A stretch of 64,000 bases of DNA from NCBI RefSeq assembly GCF_020179835.1, contig NZ_JAIUDA010000001.1, positions 310,001 to 374,000 on the forward strand. Reading direction: 5' to 3'. This stretch comes from Pantoea sp. alder81. Its GTDB lineage: Bacteria; Pseudomonadota; Gammaproteobacteria; Enterobacterales; Enterobacteriaceae. The translations under genes were made by a program, and so were the position numbers. Of this stretch, positions 1-10,929 are shown piece after piece (position 1 is the first letter of the stretch; every line of letters begins with the position of its first letter). The notes beneath the pieces are model-generated. The model made no database searches, was not told the DNA's origin, and saw nothing but the letters and a program-made list of their open reading frames with translations.

Positions 1-1418
1 TCGCGCTGGAGCAAACGGCACGTCTGGTGGAAGCACGTCTGGCCGATTATCGTGTGAAAGCCGAGGTGGTGGGCATCTCGCCTGGCCCGGTGATTACCCG
101 CTTTGAGCTTGATCTTGCGCCTGGCGTGAAAGCCGCCCGTATCTCTAACCTGTCACGCGATTTGGCTCGTTCGCTTTCAGCCGTCGCGGTTCGTGTGGTG
201 GAAGTGATTCCAGGCAAGCCGTATGTCGGGCTGGAATTACCGAACAAACATCGCCAAACCGTGTATCTGCGTGAAGTGCTGGACTGCGACAAGTTCCGCG
301 ATAACCCATCACCGCTGGCGGTGGTGCTGGGTAAAGACATTTCGGGTCAACCGGTGGTAGCCGATCTGGCGAAGATGCCGCACCTGCTGGTTGCCGGTAC
401 CACCGGCTCCGGTAAGTCGGTTGGTGTGAACACCATGATCATCAGCATGCTGTATAAAGCCACGCCGGAAGAAGTGCGCTTTATCATGATCGACCCGAAA
501 ATGCTGGAGCTGTCCGTCTACGAAGGCATTCCGCATTTGCTAACTGAAGTGGTCACCGACATGAAAGATGCGGCGAATGCGCTGCGCTGGAGTGTGGGTG
601 AGATGGAGCGTCGCTACAAGCTGATGTCTGCGCTGGGCGTGCGTAACCTTGCCGGTTACAACGAGAAAATTGAGCAGGCAGCTGCCATGGGGCGCCCAAT
701 TCCAGACCCATTCTGGAAGCCGGGTGACAGTATGGACACCACGCCGCCTGTGCTGGAAAAACTGCCGTATATCGTGGTGTTGGTGGATGAGTTCGCCGAC
801 CTGATGATGGCGGTAGGTAAGAAAGTCGAAGAGTTGATTGCTCGCCTGGCGCAGAAAGCGCGTGCAGCGGGTATTCACCTGGTGCTGGCGACGCAGCGTC
901 CGTCGGTGGATGTGATTACCGGCTTGATCAAAGCCAACATCCCAACGCGTATCGCCTTTACGGTTTCCAGTAAAATTGACTCACGTACTATTCTCGACCA
1001 GGGTGGCGCGGAATCGCTGCTAGGCATGGGTGACATGCTATACATGCCGCCTAACTCCTCAATGCCAGTGCGTGTCCACGGTGCCTTCGTGCGCGACCAG
1101 GAAGTGCACGCGGTGGTGCAGGACTGGAAAGCGCGTGGACGTCCGCAATACATCGAAAGTATTACTGCCGGTGAAGAGAGCGAGAGCGCAGCGGGTGGTC
1201 TCGACGGTGATGAAGAGCTTGATCCGCTGTTCGATCAGGCAGTCTCATTTGTGGTGGAGAAACGCCGCGCTTCAATCTCCGGTGTGCAGCGTCAGTTCCG
1301 TATTGGTTACAACCGAGCCGCGCGCATCATTGAACAGATGGAAGCGCAGGGTATTGTTTCTGAACCGGGCCACAACGGTAACCGCGAAGTGCTATCGCCG
1401 CCGCCACACGAGATGTAA
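1..1418 (+). CDS. ftsK: DNA translocase FtsK, C-terminal motor part (5' truncated by window edge)
   Basis: FtsK is the septum-located dsDNA translocase that pumps chromosome termini and activates XerCD recombination at dif. Only the C-terminal ~470 residues are in the window; the frame is open from base 3, so the membrane and linker parts lie upstream. The Walker A motif GTTGSGKS is encoded at 396-419, followed by a Walker B-like segment ([11 protein letters not shown]). The final ~65 residues form the gamma winged-helix domain ([20 protein letters not shown]) that reads KOPS sites. The sequence is nearly identical to E. coli FtsK, with small differences in the last residues. lolA follows as in E. 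coli. A GTG at 27 can be read as a start, but it is internal to the gene. Identification is secure. Confidence 0.97.
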   Translation, partial: ALEQTARLVEARLADYRVKAEVVGISPGPVITRFELDLAPGVKAARISNLSRDLARSLSAVAVRVVEVIPGKPYVGLELPNKHRQTVYLREVLDCDKFRDNPSPLAVVLGKDISGQPVVADLAKMPHLLVAGTTGSGKSVGVNTMIISMLYKATPEEVRFIMIDPKMLELSVYEGIPHLLTEVVTDMKDAANALRWSVGEMERRYKLMSALGVRNLAGYNEKIEQAAAMGRPIPDPFWKPGDSMDTTPPVLEKLPYIVVLVDEFADLMMAVGKKVEELIARLAQKARAAGIHLVLATQRPSVDVITGLIKANIPTRIAFTVSSKIDSRTILDQGGAESLLGMGDMLYMPPNSSMPVRVHGAFVRDQEVHAVVQDWKARGRPQYIESITAGEESESAAGGLDGDEELDPLFDQAVSFVVEKRRASISGVQRQFRIGYNRAARIIEQMEAQGIVSEPGHNGNREVLSPPPHEM

Positions 1419-1444
1419 TTTAGCGCACGCCATGACTTACTTCT

Positions 1445-1471
1445 GGGCCAGTTAACACTGGCCCGTTGTTT
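1445..1471 (+). terminator. Hairpin after ftsK, probable terminator
   Basis: Perfect 8-bp arms GGGCCAGT (1445-1452) and ACTGGCCC (1457-1464) with a TAAC loop, followed by a T-rich GTTGTTT. It sits 26 bases after the ftsK stop and about 120 bases before lolA. The U-tract is imperfect, so termination may be partial. Confidence 0.65.
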
Positions 1472-1593
1472 ATCTGCAGAACGATCCCCATATCTTTGGG
1501 AGCTTTCGGCTTTTTCTTCTGTCGAACAGACAGAGCGGCAACTACGTTTAATGCAGTAAGTGTCGGGAAACCATCAATAAGGAATCGAATCAG

Positions 1594-2205
1594 ATGAAAT
1601 TACGCGTTATTGCCTGCGGCCTGCTGGCCGGTTTTGTTTCTTCGTCAGTACTGGCGGATGCATCGAGCGATTTGCAGCAGCGTCTGAACAAAGTGAACAG
1701 CTTCCATGCCAGCTTTAGCCAGAAAGTGACAGATGGCAGCGGTGCAAATGTGCAGGATGGTGAAGGTGAGCTGTGGGTTAAGCGCCCGAGCTTGTTTAAC
1801 TGGCACATGACTGCGCCAGACGAAAGCGTGATTATCTCCGATGGCAAAAACCTGTGGTTCTATAATCCGTTTGTAGAACAGGCCAGTGTTAGCCTGCTGC
1901 AGAACGCCACCAGCAATACGCCGTTTATGCTGATTGCGCGTAACCAGCCCAGTGACTGGCAGCAGTACAACATCAAACAGCAAGGCGACAATTTCGAACT
2001 GACGCCGAAAAGCAGCGATGGCAACCTGAAGCAATTCACCATTAATGTCTCTGCATCAGGCACCATCAACAAATTCAGTGCGATTGAGCAAGATGGTCAG
2101 CACAGTGATTATCAGCTGAAGAGCCAGAAAAACGGTGCGATTAGCCCAGATAAGTTCACCTTTACACCGCCTAAAGGGGTAACGGTGGACGATCAACGTC
2201 AGTGA
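1594..2205 (+). CDS. lolA: Outer-membrane lipoprotein carrier protein LolA
   Basis: Periplasmic chaperone that accepts lipoproteins released by LolCDE and passes them to LolB at the outer membrane. The 203-residue product has the same length as E. coli LolA. It has a typical Sec signal peptide (basic MKLR, hydrophobic core, predicted cleavage after Ala21 in SVLA|DASS). The mature part carries family-typical stretches such as [23 protein letters not shown] and [11 protein letters not shown], which form the open beta-barrel that holds acyl chains. The start has an AAGGA ribosome binding site at 1579-1583. rarA begins 7 bases after its stop, so the two are probably co-transcribed. Confidence 0.97.
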   Translation: MKLRVIACGLLAGFVSSSVLADASSDLQQRLNKVNSFHASFSQKVTDGSGANVQDGEGELWVKRPSLFNWHMTAPDESVIISDGKNLWFYNPFVEQASVSLLQNATSNTPFMLIARNQPSDWQQYNIKQQGDNFELTPKSSDGNLKQFTINVSASGTINKFSAIEQDGQHSDYQLKSQKNGAISPDKFTFTPPKGVTVDDQRQ

Positions 2206-2212
2206 GGTCGCG

Positions 2213-3559
2213 GTGAGTAACCTGTCCCTGGATTTCGCCTCTTCAAATGAGTTCCAGCCTCTGGCCGCGCGCATGCGGCCAGCCACATTGCAGCAGTATA
2301 TCGGCCAACAGCACTTATTGGCGGCGGGAAAACCGTTGCCTCGTGCGATTGAGGCCGGGCATCTGCATTCAATGATTTTGTGGGGGCCACCAGGAACAGG
2401 CAAAACAACGCTGGCAGAGATCATTGCGCATTACGGCAAAGCAGATGTTGAGCGTATTTCTGCCGTGACGTCCGGTGTGAAAGAGATCCGCGAAGCCATT
2501 GAGCGCGCCCGGCAGAATCGTCAACTAGGTCGTCGTACCATTCTGTTTGTGGACGAGGTACACCGCTTTAACAAAAGCCAGCAGGATGCCTTTCTGCCCC
2601 ATATTGAAGATGGCACCATCACCTTCATCGGCGCGACCACCGAAAATCCCTCATTTGAACTCAACTCGGCACTGTTATCCCGTGCGCGCGTCTATCTGCT
2701 GAAATCGCTCACCACGGAAGATATCGAGCAGGTGCTGACCCAGGCTATGCAGGACAGTGCGCGAGGGTACGGTAACAGCGACATTTTGCTGCCAGAGAAC
2801 ACCCGGCGCATGATTGCTGAACTGGTGAACGGCGATGCACGCCGTGCGCTGAATACGCTGGAAATGATGGCGGATATGGCAGAGAGCAATGCGCAAGGAC
2901 AGCGTGAACTGACGCCTCAGTTGCTGAATGAAGTTTCCGGCGAAAGAGCGGCGCGCTTTGATAACAAAGGCGACCGTTTTTACGATTTGATTTCGGCGCT
3001 GCATAAATCCGTGCGCGGTTCAGCGCCGGATGCGGCGCTCTATTGGTATGCCCGTATTATTACGGCCGGTGGTGACCCGTTGTACGTTGCACGCCGCTTA
3101 CTGGCGATTGCCTCGGAAGATGTGGGCAATGCCGATCCGCGTGGCATGCAGGTGGCTATTTCGGCATGGGATTGTTTCACCCGCGTCGGACCTGCTGAAG
3201 GCGAGCGCGCGATTGCACAGGCCATCGTTTATCTCGCCTGCGCGCCAAAAAGTAATGCGGTTTATACCGCGTTCAAAGCGGCCATGCGTGATGCGCGAGA
3301 ATTCCCGGATTACGATGTGCCAGAACACCTGCGCAATGCGCCCACCAAATTGATGAAAGAGATGGGGTTGGGCAAAGAGTATCGCTATGCGCATGACGAA
3401 CCCAATGCCTATGCGGCTGGAGAGGTGTTCTTCCCACCTGAAATGGCGCAAACGCGCTACTATCAACCCACCAACCGGGGGCTTGAAGGGAAAATAGGCG
3501 AAAAACTCGCCTGGTTGGCTGAACAGGATCAAAATAGCCCGATAAAACGCTACCGCTGA
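2213..3559 (+). CDS. rarA: Replication-associated recombination protein A (MgsA/RarA AAA+ ATPase)
   Basis: AAA+ ATPase of the clamp-loader-like RarA/WRNIP1 family, acting at stalled replication forks and binding SSB. It has 448 residues (E. coli 447). The Walker A motif is GPPGTGKT near residue 58, the Walker B/DEVH-like segment is [17 protein letters not shown], and sensor 1 is [19 protein letters not shown]. The C-terminal tetramerisation region is also conserved ([31 protein letters not shown]). The start is GTG, as in E. coli; it lies 7 bases after lolA with AGGTCG weakly serving as ribosome site. The lolA-rarA-serS order is the enterobacterial norm. Confidence 0.97.
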   Translation: MSNLSLDFASSNEFQPLAARMRPATLQQYIGQQHLLAAGKPLPRAIEAGHLHSMILWGPPGTGKTTLAEIIAHYGKADVERISAVTSGVKEIREAIERARQNRQLGRRTILFVDEVHRFNKSQQDAFLPHIEDGTITFIGATTENPSFELNSALLSRARVYLLKSLTTEDIEQVLTQAMQDSARGYGNSDILLPENTRRMIAELVNGDARRALNTLEMMADMAESNAQGQRELTPQLLNEVSGERAARFDNKGDRFYDLISALHKSVRGSAPDAALYWYARIITAGGDPLYVARRLLAIASEDVGNADPRGMQVAISAWDCFTRVGPAEGERAIAQAIVYLACAPKSNAVYTAFKAAMRDAREFPDYDVPEHLRNAPTKLMKEMGLGKEYRYAHDEPNAYAAGEVFFPPEMAQTRYYQPTNRGLEGKIGEKLAWLAEQDQNSPIKRYR

Positions 3560-3640
3560 TAAACGCCTTACGGTAAGGTGAGCAAGTATTTCAATGCATT
3601 CCAGTGGGATGCATCCCTTCATTCGTTCAACCAACCTTAA

Positions 3641-4948
<1,308 letters not shown>

Positions 4949-4963
4949 TCGATGCTTTCTGAC

Positions 4964-4996
4964 AACAAAACCCGGCAATGCCGGGTTTTGTTATTT
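4964..4996 (+). terminator. Rho-independent terminator of serS
   Basis: AACAAAACCCGGCA (4964-4977) pairs with TGCCGGGTTTTGTT (4979-4992), giving a long perfect stem with A and T flanks. It begins 15 bases after the serS stop codon. Confidence 0.93.
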
Positions 4997-5261
4997 CTGG
5001 CCTCAGCCGATTATTTTTTAGTAAGAATTAATCAGAAATAAACGTTATCGTCAGCAGACTCCCTCAAAACACGAAAATCCATAAATTCATGCAGATAGCG
5101 TTAGGTTCTGATGATGATATATCTCCTCTAAGCTGCTGAAGATAAAAATAATAAATTGTTCAGCAGCAAATTGTGCTGTGGTGATTTTTTGCCCGTTGAC
5201 TTTAAAATAGCGAATGGCAAACTGCGCGCAATTATCTCCATTTCTTTGGTTTTTAATCCCT
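4997..5261. promoter_or_regulatory. serS-ycaD intergenic region with an inverted repeat
   Basis: AT-rich noncoding stretch, expected to contain the ycaD promoter. Its most visible element is a perfect 9-bp inverted repeat, GCTGCTGAA at 5132-5140 and TTCAGCAGC at 5159-5167, separated by 18 AT-rich bases. This could be an operator for a dimeric regulator or an RNA hairpin. No confident -35/-10 pair was identified. dmsABC and ycaC, which lie here in E. coli, are absent. Confidence 0.4.
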
Positions 5262-6413
5262 ATGTCTACCTGGTCGCGCCCCGTCGTGTTGCTGCTTTGC
5301 GGCTTAATGCTAATGACGGTGTCTATTGCTGTGCTTAATACGCTGGTACCGCTTTGGCTTACTCATGATCAACTGCCGACATGGCAGGTGGGTATGGCCA
5401 GCTCAGCCTATTACACCGGGAATCTGCTGGGGACATTGCTGGCGGGCTGGTTAATCAACCGCTATGGCTTTAATCGCTGTTTCTATCTGGCCAGCGCACT
5501 GTTTGCCGTGGCAACCATGGGAATGGTGCTATTAGAGGGCTTCTATAGCTGGACCGCGCTGCGTTTCGTTGCCGGTGTGGGTTGTGCGCTGATCTGGGTC
5601 GTAGTAGAGAGTGCATTACTGTGCAGCGGTACCGTGCGTAATCGCGGCCAACTGTTGGCCGCCTACATGATTATCTATTATCTCGGCACAGTAGCGGGCC
5701 AGTTGCTGGTGAGTCGCGTTTCGACTGAACTCCTGCATGTGATCCCATGGGTTACCGCTCTGATCGTCTGTGCCGTGTTACCCGTGGTCTTCCTGCGTGT
5801 TAATGCCAGTGCAGCCAACGAAGAAACTTCAACCGGACACATCTGGACCATGCTGCGCCGTCGCAGTTCACGTTTAGGGATTAACGGCTGCGTGATCTCC
5901 GGCATCGTACTGGGTTCACTTTATGGTCTGATGCCGCTCTATTTGTCACATCAGGGCATGAGCGATGCCAATGTCGGTTATTGGATGGCGCTGCTGGTCA
6001 GTGCGGGCATTGTTGGTCAATGGCCGGTGGGACGTCTTGCAGACCGCTTCGGGCGTTTAATGGTTTTACGCGTTCAGGTGTTTGTGGTGATTCTGGGTGC
6101 CATCGCCATGTTGGGTAACACCGCGATGGCGCCTGCGCTGTTTGTCCTCGGTCTGGCTGGCTTCACGCTGTATCCCGTGGCAATGTCCTGGGCTTGTGAA
6201 ACCGTTGCGCATCATGAGCTGGTGGCGATGAATCAGGCGCTGCTGTTCAGCTATACCATTGGCAGCCTGGTCGGGCCGGGGATGACGTCGATGCTGATGC
6301 AGAACTACTCTGACCGTTTGCTGTTTGTGATGATTGCGGCCGTCGCGCTGGTTTATCTGGTGATGCTGCTGCGTAAAGCCAATCAGCACGCCACGCCCAT
6401 CGCACATGCTTAA
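5262..6413 (+). CDS. ycaD: MFS transporter YcaD
   Basis: Putative inner-membrane transporter of the major facilitator superfamily, substrate unknown. The chosen ATG at 5262 gives 383 residues starting [12 protein letters not shown], matching the 382-residue E. coli YcaD start; an in-frame ATG at 5214 would add 16 residues with no family support. About 12 hydrophobic segments are visible. Conserved MFS features include [12 protein letters not shown] after TM2 and GRLADRFGR between the halves. The ribosome binding site before 5262 is poor, so the start rests on homology. It stands alone, converging on pflA across a shared terminator. Confidence 0.88.
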   Translation: MSTWSRPVVLLLCGLMLMTVSIAVLNTLVPLWLTHDQLPTWQVGMASSAYYTGNLLGTLLAGWLINRYGFNRCFYLASALFAVATMGMVLLEGFYSWTALRFVAGVGCALIWVVVESALLCSGTVRNRGQLLAAYMIIYYLGTVAGQLLVSRVSTELLHVIPWVTALIVCAVLPVVFLRVNASAANEETSTGHIWTMLRRRSSRLGINGCVISGIVLGSLYGLMPLYLSHQGMSDANVGYWMALLVSAGIVGQWPVGRLADRFGRLMVLRVQVFVVILGAIAMLGNTAMAPALFVLGLAGFTLYPVAMSWACETVAHHELVAMNQALLFSYTIGSLVGPGMTSMLMQNYSDRLLFVMIAAVALVYLVMLLRKANQHATPIAHA

Positions 6414-6432
6414 TATCTGAATGTTTTGAATG

Positions 6433-6462
6433 AAAAAAAGGGAGCGGTAAGCTCCCTTTTTT
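6433..6462. terminator. Bidirectional terminator between ycaD and pflA
   Basis: GGGAGC (6440-6445) and GCTCCC (6451-6456) with a 5-base loop, flanked by seven As on one side and six Ts on the other. It can therefore terminate transcription from both convergent genes. pflA ends at 6464. Confidence 0.9.
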
Positions 6463-6463
6463 G

Positions 6464-7204
6464 TCAGTACATCACTTCGTGACCATAACCCGCCAGGATA
6501 TTTTTGACCCGTTCCATGGTCTCTTTGCTCGGCGGTTTGACTCCATCCAGTTTGTACTCTTCACCCATGGCAATCCATTTGTGCTTGCCCAATTCATGGT
6601 AGGGCAGTAGCTCAATCTTCTCGACGTTCTCCATATCCTTAGTGAATTCGCCGAGGCGATGCGCAGAGTCATCATCATCGGAATAGCCGGGCACCACCAC
6701 AAAGCGAATCCAGGTGCGCTTGCCTTTCTTCTGCAGATAACGTGCGAAATCGAGGGTGCGATGATTGGAGACACCAACCAGAATCTGGTGCACATCATCA
6801 TTAATTTGTTTCAGATCGAGCATCACCAGATCGGTGGCATCCAGCAGTTCATCGATTACCGGATCGTAACGACGTACAAAACCGTTGGTATCCAGACAGG
6901 TATGAATGCCCTCCGCTTTACAGGCACGGAACCAATCGCGCACAAACTCGGCCTGCAGGATCGCTTCCCCTCCCGATGCCGTCACACCGCCGCCAGAGGC
7001 ATTCATAAAGTGGCGATATGACAGCGCATCCTTCATTAAATCTTCAACCGTAACTTCTTTACCTCCGTGGGTGTCCCAGGTATCGCGGTTATGGCAATAG
7101 AGGCAGCGCATCAGGCAGCCCTGGAAGAAGGTGATAAAACGGATACCGGGACCGTCAACGGTGCCGCAGGATTCGAATGAGTGGATACGACCGATGGTTG
7201 ACAT
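6464..7204 (-). CDS. pflA: Pyruvate formate-lyase-activating enzyme (radical SAM)
   Basis: Uses S-adenosylmethionine and a 4Fe-4S cluster to place the glycyl radical on PflB under anaerobic conditions. The product has 246 residues, as in E. coli. The cluster-binding cysteines C30, C34 and C37 sit in [11 protein letters not shown]. The glycine-rich segment [13 protein letters not shown] and the DLKQIND region are typical of the family. It lies downstream of pflB on the same strand, separated by a hairpin, as in E. coli, where pflA has partly separate expression. Confidence 0.97.
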   Translation of the reverse strand: MSTIGRIHSFESCGTVDGPGIRFITFFQGCLMRCLYCHNRDTWDTHGGKEVTVEDLMKDALSYRHFMNASGGGVTASGGEAILQAEFVRDWFRACKAEGIHTCLDTNGFVRRYDPVIDELLDATDLVMLDLKQINDDVHQILVGVSNHRTLDFARYLQKKGKRTWIRFVVVPGYSDDDDSAHRLGEFTKDMENVEKIELLPYHELGKHKWIAMGEEYKLDGVKPPSKETMERVKNILAGYGHEVMY

Positions 7205-7326
7205 TGCGATGTATTCTCCGGGTTAGCCTCAACATCAGGCGGCACAATCTGTGTTGTGCTCTTGAATTAAAGTCGATTTTGCCAGACTGCCAGCGAAAGC
7301 AAGCTGGCAAAACAGACTTGTGGAGA

Positions 7327-7348
7327 AAAGGCTCCCGCAGGAGCCTTT
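7327..7348 (-). terminator. Hairpin between pflB and pflA
   Basis: AAAGGCTCC (7327-7335) and GGAGCCTTT (7340-7348) form a 9-bp stem with a CGCA loop. Read on the minus strand it lies 16 bases past the pflB stop and ends in TTTT. It probably terminates or attenuates transcription from the focA-pflB promoters. Confidence 0.82.
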
Positions 7349-7363
7349 ACATTTCTGGAAGGA

Positions 7364-9646
7364 TTACAGGGACTGAGTGAAAGTACGGGTAATCACATCC
7401 TGCTGCTGCTCTTTAGTCAGCGAGTTGAAGCGCACAGCATAACCGGAAACGCGAATGGTTAACTGAGGATATTTCTCAGGGTGTTCCATCGCATCCAGCA
7501 GCATCTCACGGTTCATCACGTTGACGTTAAGGTGCTGACCGCCCTCGATATTGGCTTCATGGTGGAAGTAGCCATCCATCAAGCCCGCAAGGTTAGTTTT
7601 ACGCACGTTATCATCTTTACCCAGTGCATTTGGCACGATGGAGAAGGTGTAAGAGATACCATCTTTCGCGTAAGCAAACGGCAGTTTGGCTACCGAGGTT
7701 AGTGATGCAACGGCACCTTTCTGATCGCGACCGTGCATTGGGTTAGCACCTGGGCCAAACGGTGCACCGGCACGACGACCGTCAGGGGTATTACCGGTTT
7801 TCTTACCGTACACCACGTTAGAGGTGATGGTCAGTACAGACTGGGTGGCCACCGCATTACGGTAAGTTTGCAGTTTCTGAATTTTCTTCATGAAACGTTC
7901 AACCAGGTCACACGCCATATCATCAACGCGAGAGTCATTGTTACCAAATTGCGGATATTCACCTTCGATTTCAAAATCAATCGCCAGGCCATCTGCATCA
8001 CGTACGGTTTTCACTTTGGCGTACTTGATAGCAGATAGGGAATCTGCCGCCACGGACAAGCCTGCGATACCACAAGCCATGGTGCGATAAACATCACGGT
8101 CATGCAGCGCCATCAGCGAGGCTTCGTAGCTATACTTGTCGTGCATGTAATGGATGATGTTCAGAGAAGTGACATACTGTTTTGCCAGCCAATCCATAAA
8201 GTGATCCATACTGGCCATCACAGTATCGAAATCCAGAATTTCATCAGTAATTGGTGCTTCTTTCGGACCAACCTGCATTTTCAGTTTTTCGTCCACGCCA
8301 CCGTTGATTGCGTACAGCAGTGTTTTCGCCAGGTTGGCGCGGGCGCCGAAGAACTGCATCTGTTTGCCGACAATCATTGGGCTCACACAGCAAGCGATCG
8401 CGTAGTCATCGTTATCAAAGTCAGGGCGCATCAGATCGTCATTCTCATACTGCAGTGAAGACGTATCGATGGAGACCTTGGCTGCATACTTTTTGAAATT
8501 AACCGGCAGCTTTTCTGACCACAGGATGGTCATGTTGGGTTCCGGTGACGGGCCCATGGTGTACAAGGTATTCAGGAAACGGAAGGTACTTTTAGTGACT
8601 AAAGTACGACCATCAACGCCCATGCCGGCCAGAGACTCGGTTGCCCAGATTGGATCACCAGAGAACAGTTCGTCATATTCTGGGGTACGCAGGAAACGTA
8701 CCATACGCAGTTTCATCACCAGATGGTCAATTAACTCCTGCGCGCCTTCTTCAGTCAGTTTGCCCGCTTTAATATCACGGTCGAGATAGACATCAAGGAA
8801 AGTGGATACGCGACCAAATGACATCGCGGCGCCGTTCTGTGATTTCACAGCGGCCAGATAGCCATAGTAAGTCCACTGTACAGCTTCTTGCGCGGTGGTG
8901 GCTGGCAGAGAAATATCTGAGCCGTATTTGGCGGCCATTTCTTTAATCTGGCCAAGCGCACGATGTTGCTCAGAGATTTCTTCACGCAGGCGAATAGTGT
9001 CTTCAAGATTGACACCGTTTTCCATATCGCTCTGCAGTGAATTGAATTGGGCCACTTTATCTTTCATCAGATAATCGATGCCGTATAGCGCCACGCGGCG
9101 GTAGTCACCGATGATACGACCACGACCATAGGCATCTGGCAAACCGGTTAATACACCAGACTTACGGCAGCGCAAGATGTCAGGGGTATACACATCGAAC
9201 ACACCCTGGTTGTGAGTTTTACGATAGTCGGTAAAGACTTTTTTCAGGCCAGGATCGAGTTCGCGACCATAAACCTTGCAAGAGCCTTCGACCATTTTGA
9301 TGCCGCCAAACGGGATGATGGCGCGTTTCAGTGGTGCTTCGGTTTGCAGACCCACAATGGTCTCAAGTGACTTATTGATGTAACCCGCATCGTGTGAAGT
9401 GATGGTAGAAGCCAGGTCAGTATCGAAATCAACCGGTGCATGGGTGCGGTTCTCAATCTTGATACCTTCCAGCACGCTGTCCCACAGTTTAGTGGTGGCT
9501 GGTGTGGCGCCCGCGAGGAAAGATTCGTCACCTTCGTACGGGGTGTAGTTTTTCTGGATAAAGTCACGGACGTTGACACCGTTCTGCCATTCGCCGGCGC
9601 TAAATCCTTCCCAGGCTGACGCCATTTTTTCGTTAAGTTCGGACAT
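7364..9646 (-). CDS. pflB: Formate C-acetyltransferase (pyruvate formate-lyase)
   Basis: Glycyl-radical enzyme converting pyruvate and CoA to acetyl-CoA and formate in fermentation. It has 760 residues, the E. coli length. The adjacent active-site cysteines C419-C420 are present (IACCVSPM). The radical-bearing glycine is G735 in the C-terminal motif [12 protein letters not shown]. It is transcribed behind focA and ahead of pflA, matching the E. coli fermentation operon: FocA exports the formate and PflA activates the enzyme. The gene is complete, with no frameshift. Confidence 0.99.
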   Translation of the reverse strand: MSELNEKMASAWEGFSAGEWQNGVNVRDFIQKNYTPYEGDESFLAGATPATTKLWDSVLEGIKIENRTHAPVDFDTDLASTITSHDAGYINKSLETIVGLQTEAPLKRAIIPFGGIKMVEGSCKVYGRELDPGLKKVFTDYRKTHNQGVFDVYTPDILRCRKSGVLTGLPDAYGRGRIIGDYRRVALYGIDYLMKDKVAQFNSLQSDMENGVNLEDTIRLREEISEQHRALGQIKEMAAKYGSDISLPATTAQEAVQWTYYGYLAAVKSQNGAAMSFGRVSTFLDVYLDRDIKAGKLTEEGAQELIDHLVMKLRMVRFLRTPEYDELFSGDPIWATESLAGMGVDGRTLVTKSTFRFLNTLYTMGPSPEPNMTILWSEKLPVNFKKYAAKVSIDTSSLQYENDDLMRPDFDNDDYAIACCVSPMIVGKQMQFFGARANLAKTLLYAINGGVDEKLKMQVGPKEAPITDEILDFDTVMASMDHFMDWLAKQYVTSLNIIHYMHDKYSYEASLMALHDRDVYRTMACGIAGLSVAADSLSAIKYAKVKTVRDADGLAIDFEIEGEYPQFGNNDSRVDDMACDLVERFMKKIQKLQTYRNAVATQSVLTITSNVVYGKKTGNTPDGRRAGAPFGPGANPMHGRDQKGAVASLTSVAKLPFAYAKDGISYTFSIVPNALGKDDNVRKTNLAGLMDGYFHHEANIEGGQHLNVNVMNREMLLDAMEHPEKYPQLTIRVSGYAVRFNSLTKEQQQDVITRTFTQSL

Positions 9647-9683
9647 GATATACCTGCCTTATTTAGGGAGACTCTGACGATGA

Positions 9684-9699
9684 CGTGCCCTCGGGCACG
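9684..9699 (-). other. Hairpin in the focA-pflB spacer
   Basis: Perfect 7-bp arms CGTGCCC and GGGCACG with a 2-base loop, in the 67-base gap between focA and pflB. No U-tract follows on the minus strand. It is better read as an mRNA-processing or stability element that could uncouple focA and pflB expression than as a full terminator. Confidence 0.5.
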
Positions 9700-9713
9700 C
9701 CCGTTTTAATTTC

Positions 9714-10574
9714 TTAATGCACCGGATCATCACCGCGCAGATAGATGACCCAGTAGGTCAAACCGACTAACAACCCGCCACCGATAATGTTGCCAATTGT
9801 CACTGGAATGAGGTTGTTAACAATAAAATCGCCAACGCTGAGAGAAGGGAACTGTGCGGCGCTGGAACCGGCCATTTGCCAGAATTCCGGGCTGGCGAAA
9901 TCGCGAATGACGATAGCCATAGGGACCAAAAACATGTTGGCGATGCTGTGCTCGAAGCCGCTGGCAACAAACATCCCAACAGGCAATATCATGGCAAACA
10001 TTTTGTCGAACAGGCTGCGACCGGAGTAACTCATCCATACGGCCAGACAGACCATTAGATTGGCGAGGATGCCCAGACTCACGGCTTCGACAAAAGTGTG
10101 ATGCATTTTATGGTCAGCGGTCTGGAGTACGTTTAAACCCCAAGCGCCATTGGCAACCATATGTTCACCCGCCAGCCAGATCAGTACGACAAAGAACAGC
10201 GCACCAAACAGATTGCCGATATAAACGTAGAGCCAGTGGCGGCCCAGTTGCATCCAGGTGATACGTCCGCTGGCTTTCGCCACCACAATCAATACTGTTG
10301 AGGTGAACAGGTCAGCACCACATACCACGACCAGCATCAAACCCAGTGAGAAGCAGATACCGCCAATCAGTTTCGCGACTCCGTAGGGCATCGCGCCAGT
10401 GCCGGTGGTGGCGGTAATGTAGAAAACAAATGCGATAGAGATAAATACGCCAGCAGTAATGGCTAAGAAGAAGGTGGTTAAAGGATGTTTAGTGGCTTTA
10501 TAGACACCGGCATCTTCAGCAACTTTCGCCATGGCCGCGGGTAATAATGCATTAAAAGGGTTGTCAGCTTTCAC
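9714..10574 (-). CDS. focA: Formate channel FocA
   Basis: Pentameric inner-membrane formate/nitrite-transporter-family channel that moves formate in and out during fermentation. It has 286 residues (E. coli 285) and six membrane segments. Conserved stretches include AITAGVFISIAFVFYI, CGADLFTSTVLIVVAKASGR, NLMVCLAVWMSYSGRS and the HSIANMF segment with the selectivity-linked histidine. The start is GTG (CAC at 10572-10574), giving MKADNPF as in E. coli, with AGGAG a few bases upstream. It is the first gene of the focA-pflB-pflA cluster. Confidence 0.97.
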   Translation of the reverse strand: MKADNPFNALLPAAMAKVAEDAGVYKATKHPLTTFFLAITAGVFISIAFVFYITATTGTGAMPYGVAKLIGGICFSLGLMLVVVCGADLFTSTVLIVVAKASGRITWMQLGRHWLYVYIGNLFGALFFVVLIWLAGEHMVANGAWGLNVLQTADHKMHHTFVEAVSLGILANLMVCLAVWMSYSGRSLFDKMFAMILPVGMFVASGFEHSIANMFLVPMAIVIRDFASPEFWQMAGSSAAQFPSLSVGDFIVNNLIPVTIGNIIGGGLLVGLTYWVIYLRGDDPVH

Positions 10575-10854
10575 ACTAACGCTCTCCTGAAATTGTCTGT
10601 AAAGATACTAACAAAGGAGTATAGGTCAGGAATTGATGTGGATCATAAATGGCGGGGAGGTACGGGATAAGCGAAGCGTTAAACCAGATGATTTAGGTGC
10701 AACCAATTGAATTATAATAAATAAATAATTTTTAATTTATACAAAATAAGTTTAATGAGCAGCCTTTGGAGGTGCGTAAATGTTAATTCAGTTTAATCAA
10801 TGGAACTGAATTGTTAATTATCAATATTCAATGTTGAGTATGACAATCTGACGC
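10575..10854 (-). promoter_or_regulatory. focA-pfl control region with FNR- and ArcA-like sites
   Basis: An FNR-type site, TTGAT-N4-ATCAT, lies at 10633-10646 (9 of 10 consensus bases). Its centre is 29-30 bases before a TAGTAT -10 candidate at 10605-10610 on the minus strand, which is class II FNR spacing. Farther upstream, 10812-10821 reads TGTTAATTAT, a full match to the ArcA core, and 10781-10790 reads TGTTAATTCA, one base off. The segment 10710-10760 is extremely AT-rich, as expected for IHF or H-NS binding. FNR/ArcA control of focA-pfl is established in E. coli; the sites here are my reading. Confidence 0.65.
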
Positions 10855-10888
10855 AAAAAAAATGGCACCGGGATTAATCAGTGCCATT
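10855..10888 (-). terminator. Terminator of ycaO
   Basis: AATGGCAC (10861-10868) pairs with GTGCCATT (10881-10888). On the minus strand the stem is followed by a run of T (eight As at 10855-10862 on plus). It lies about 40 bases beyond the ycaO stop. Confidence 0.88.
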
Positions 10889-10929
10889 CTCAACGTCAGC
10901 AAATATATCGCGCTAAGCGTTCGTGAATA

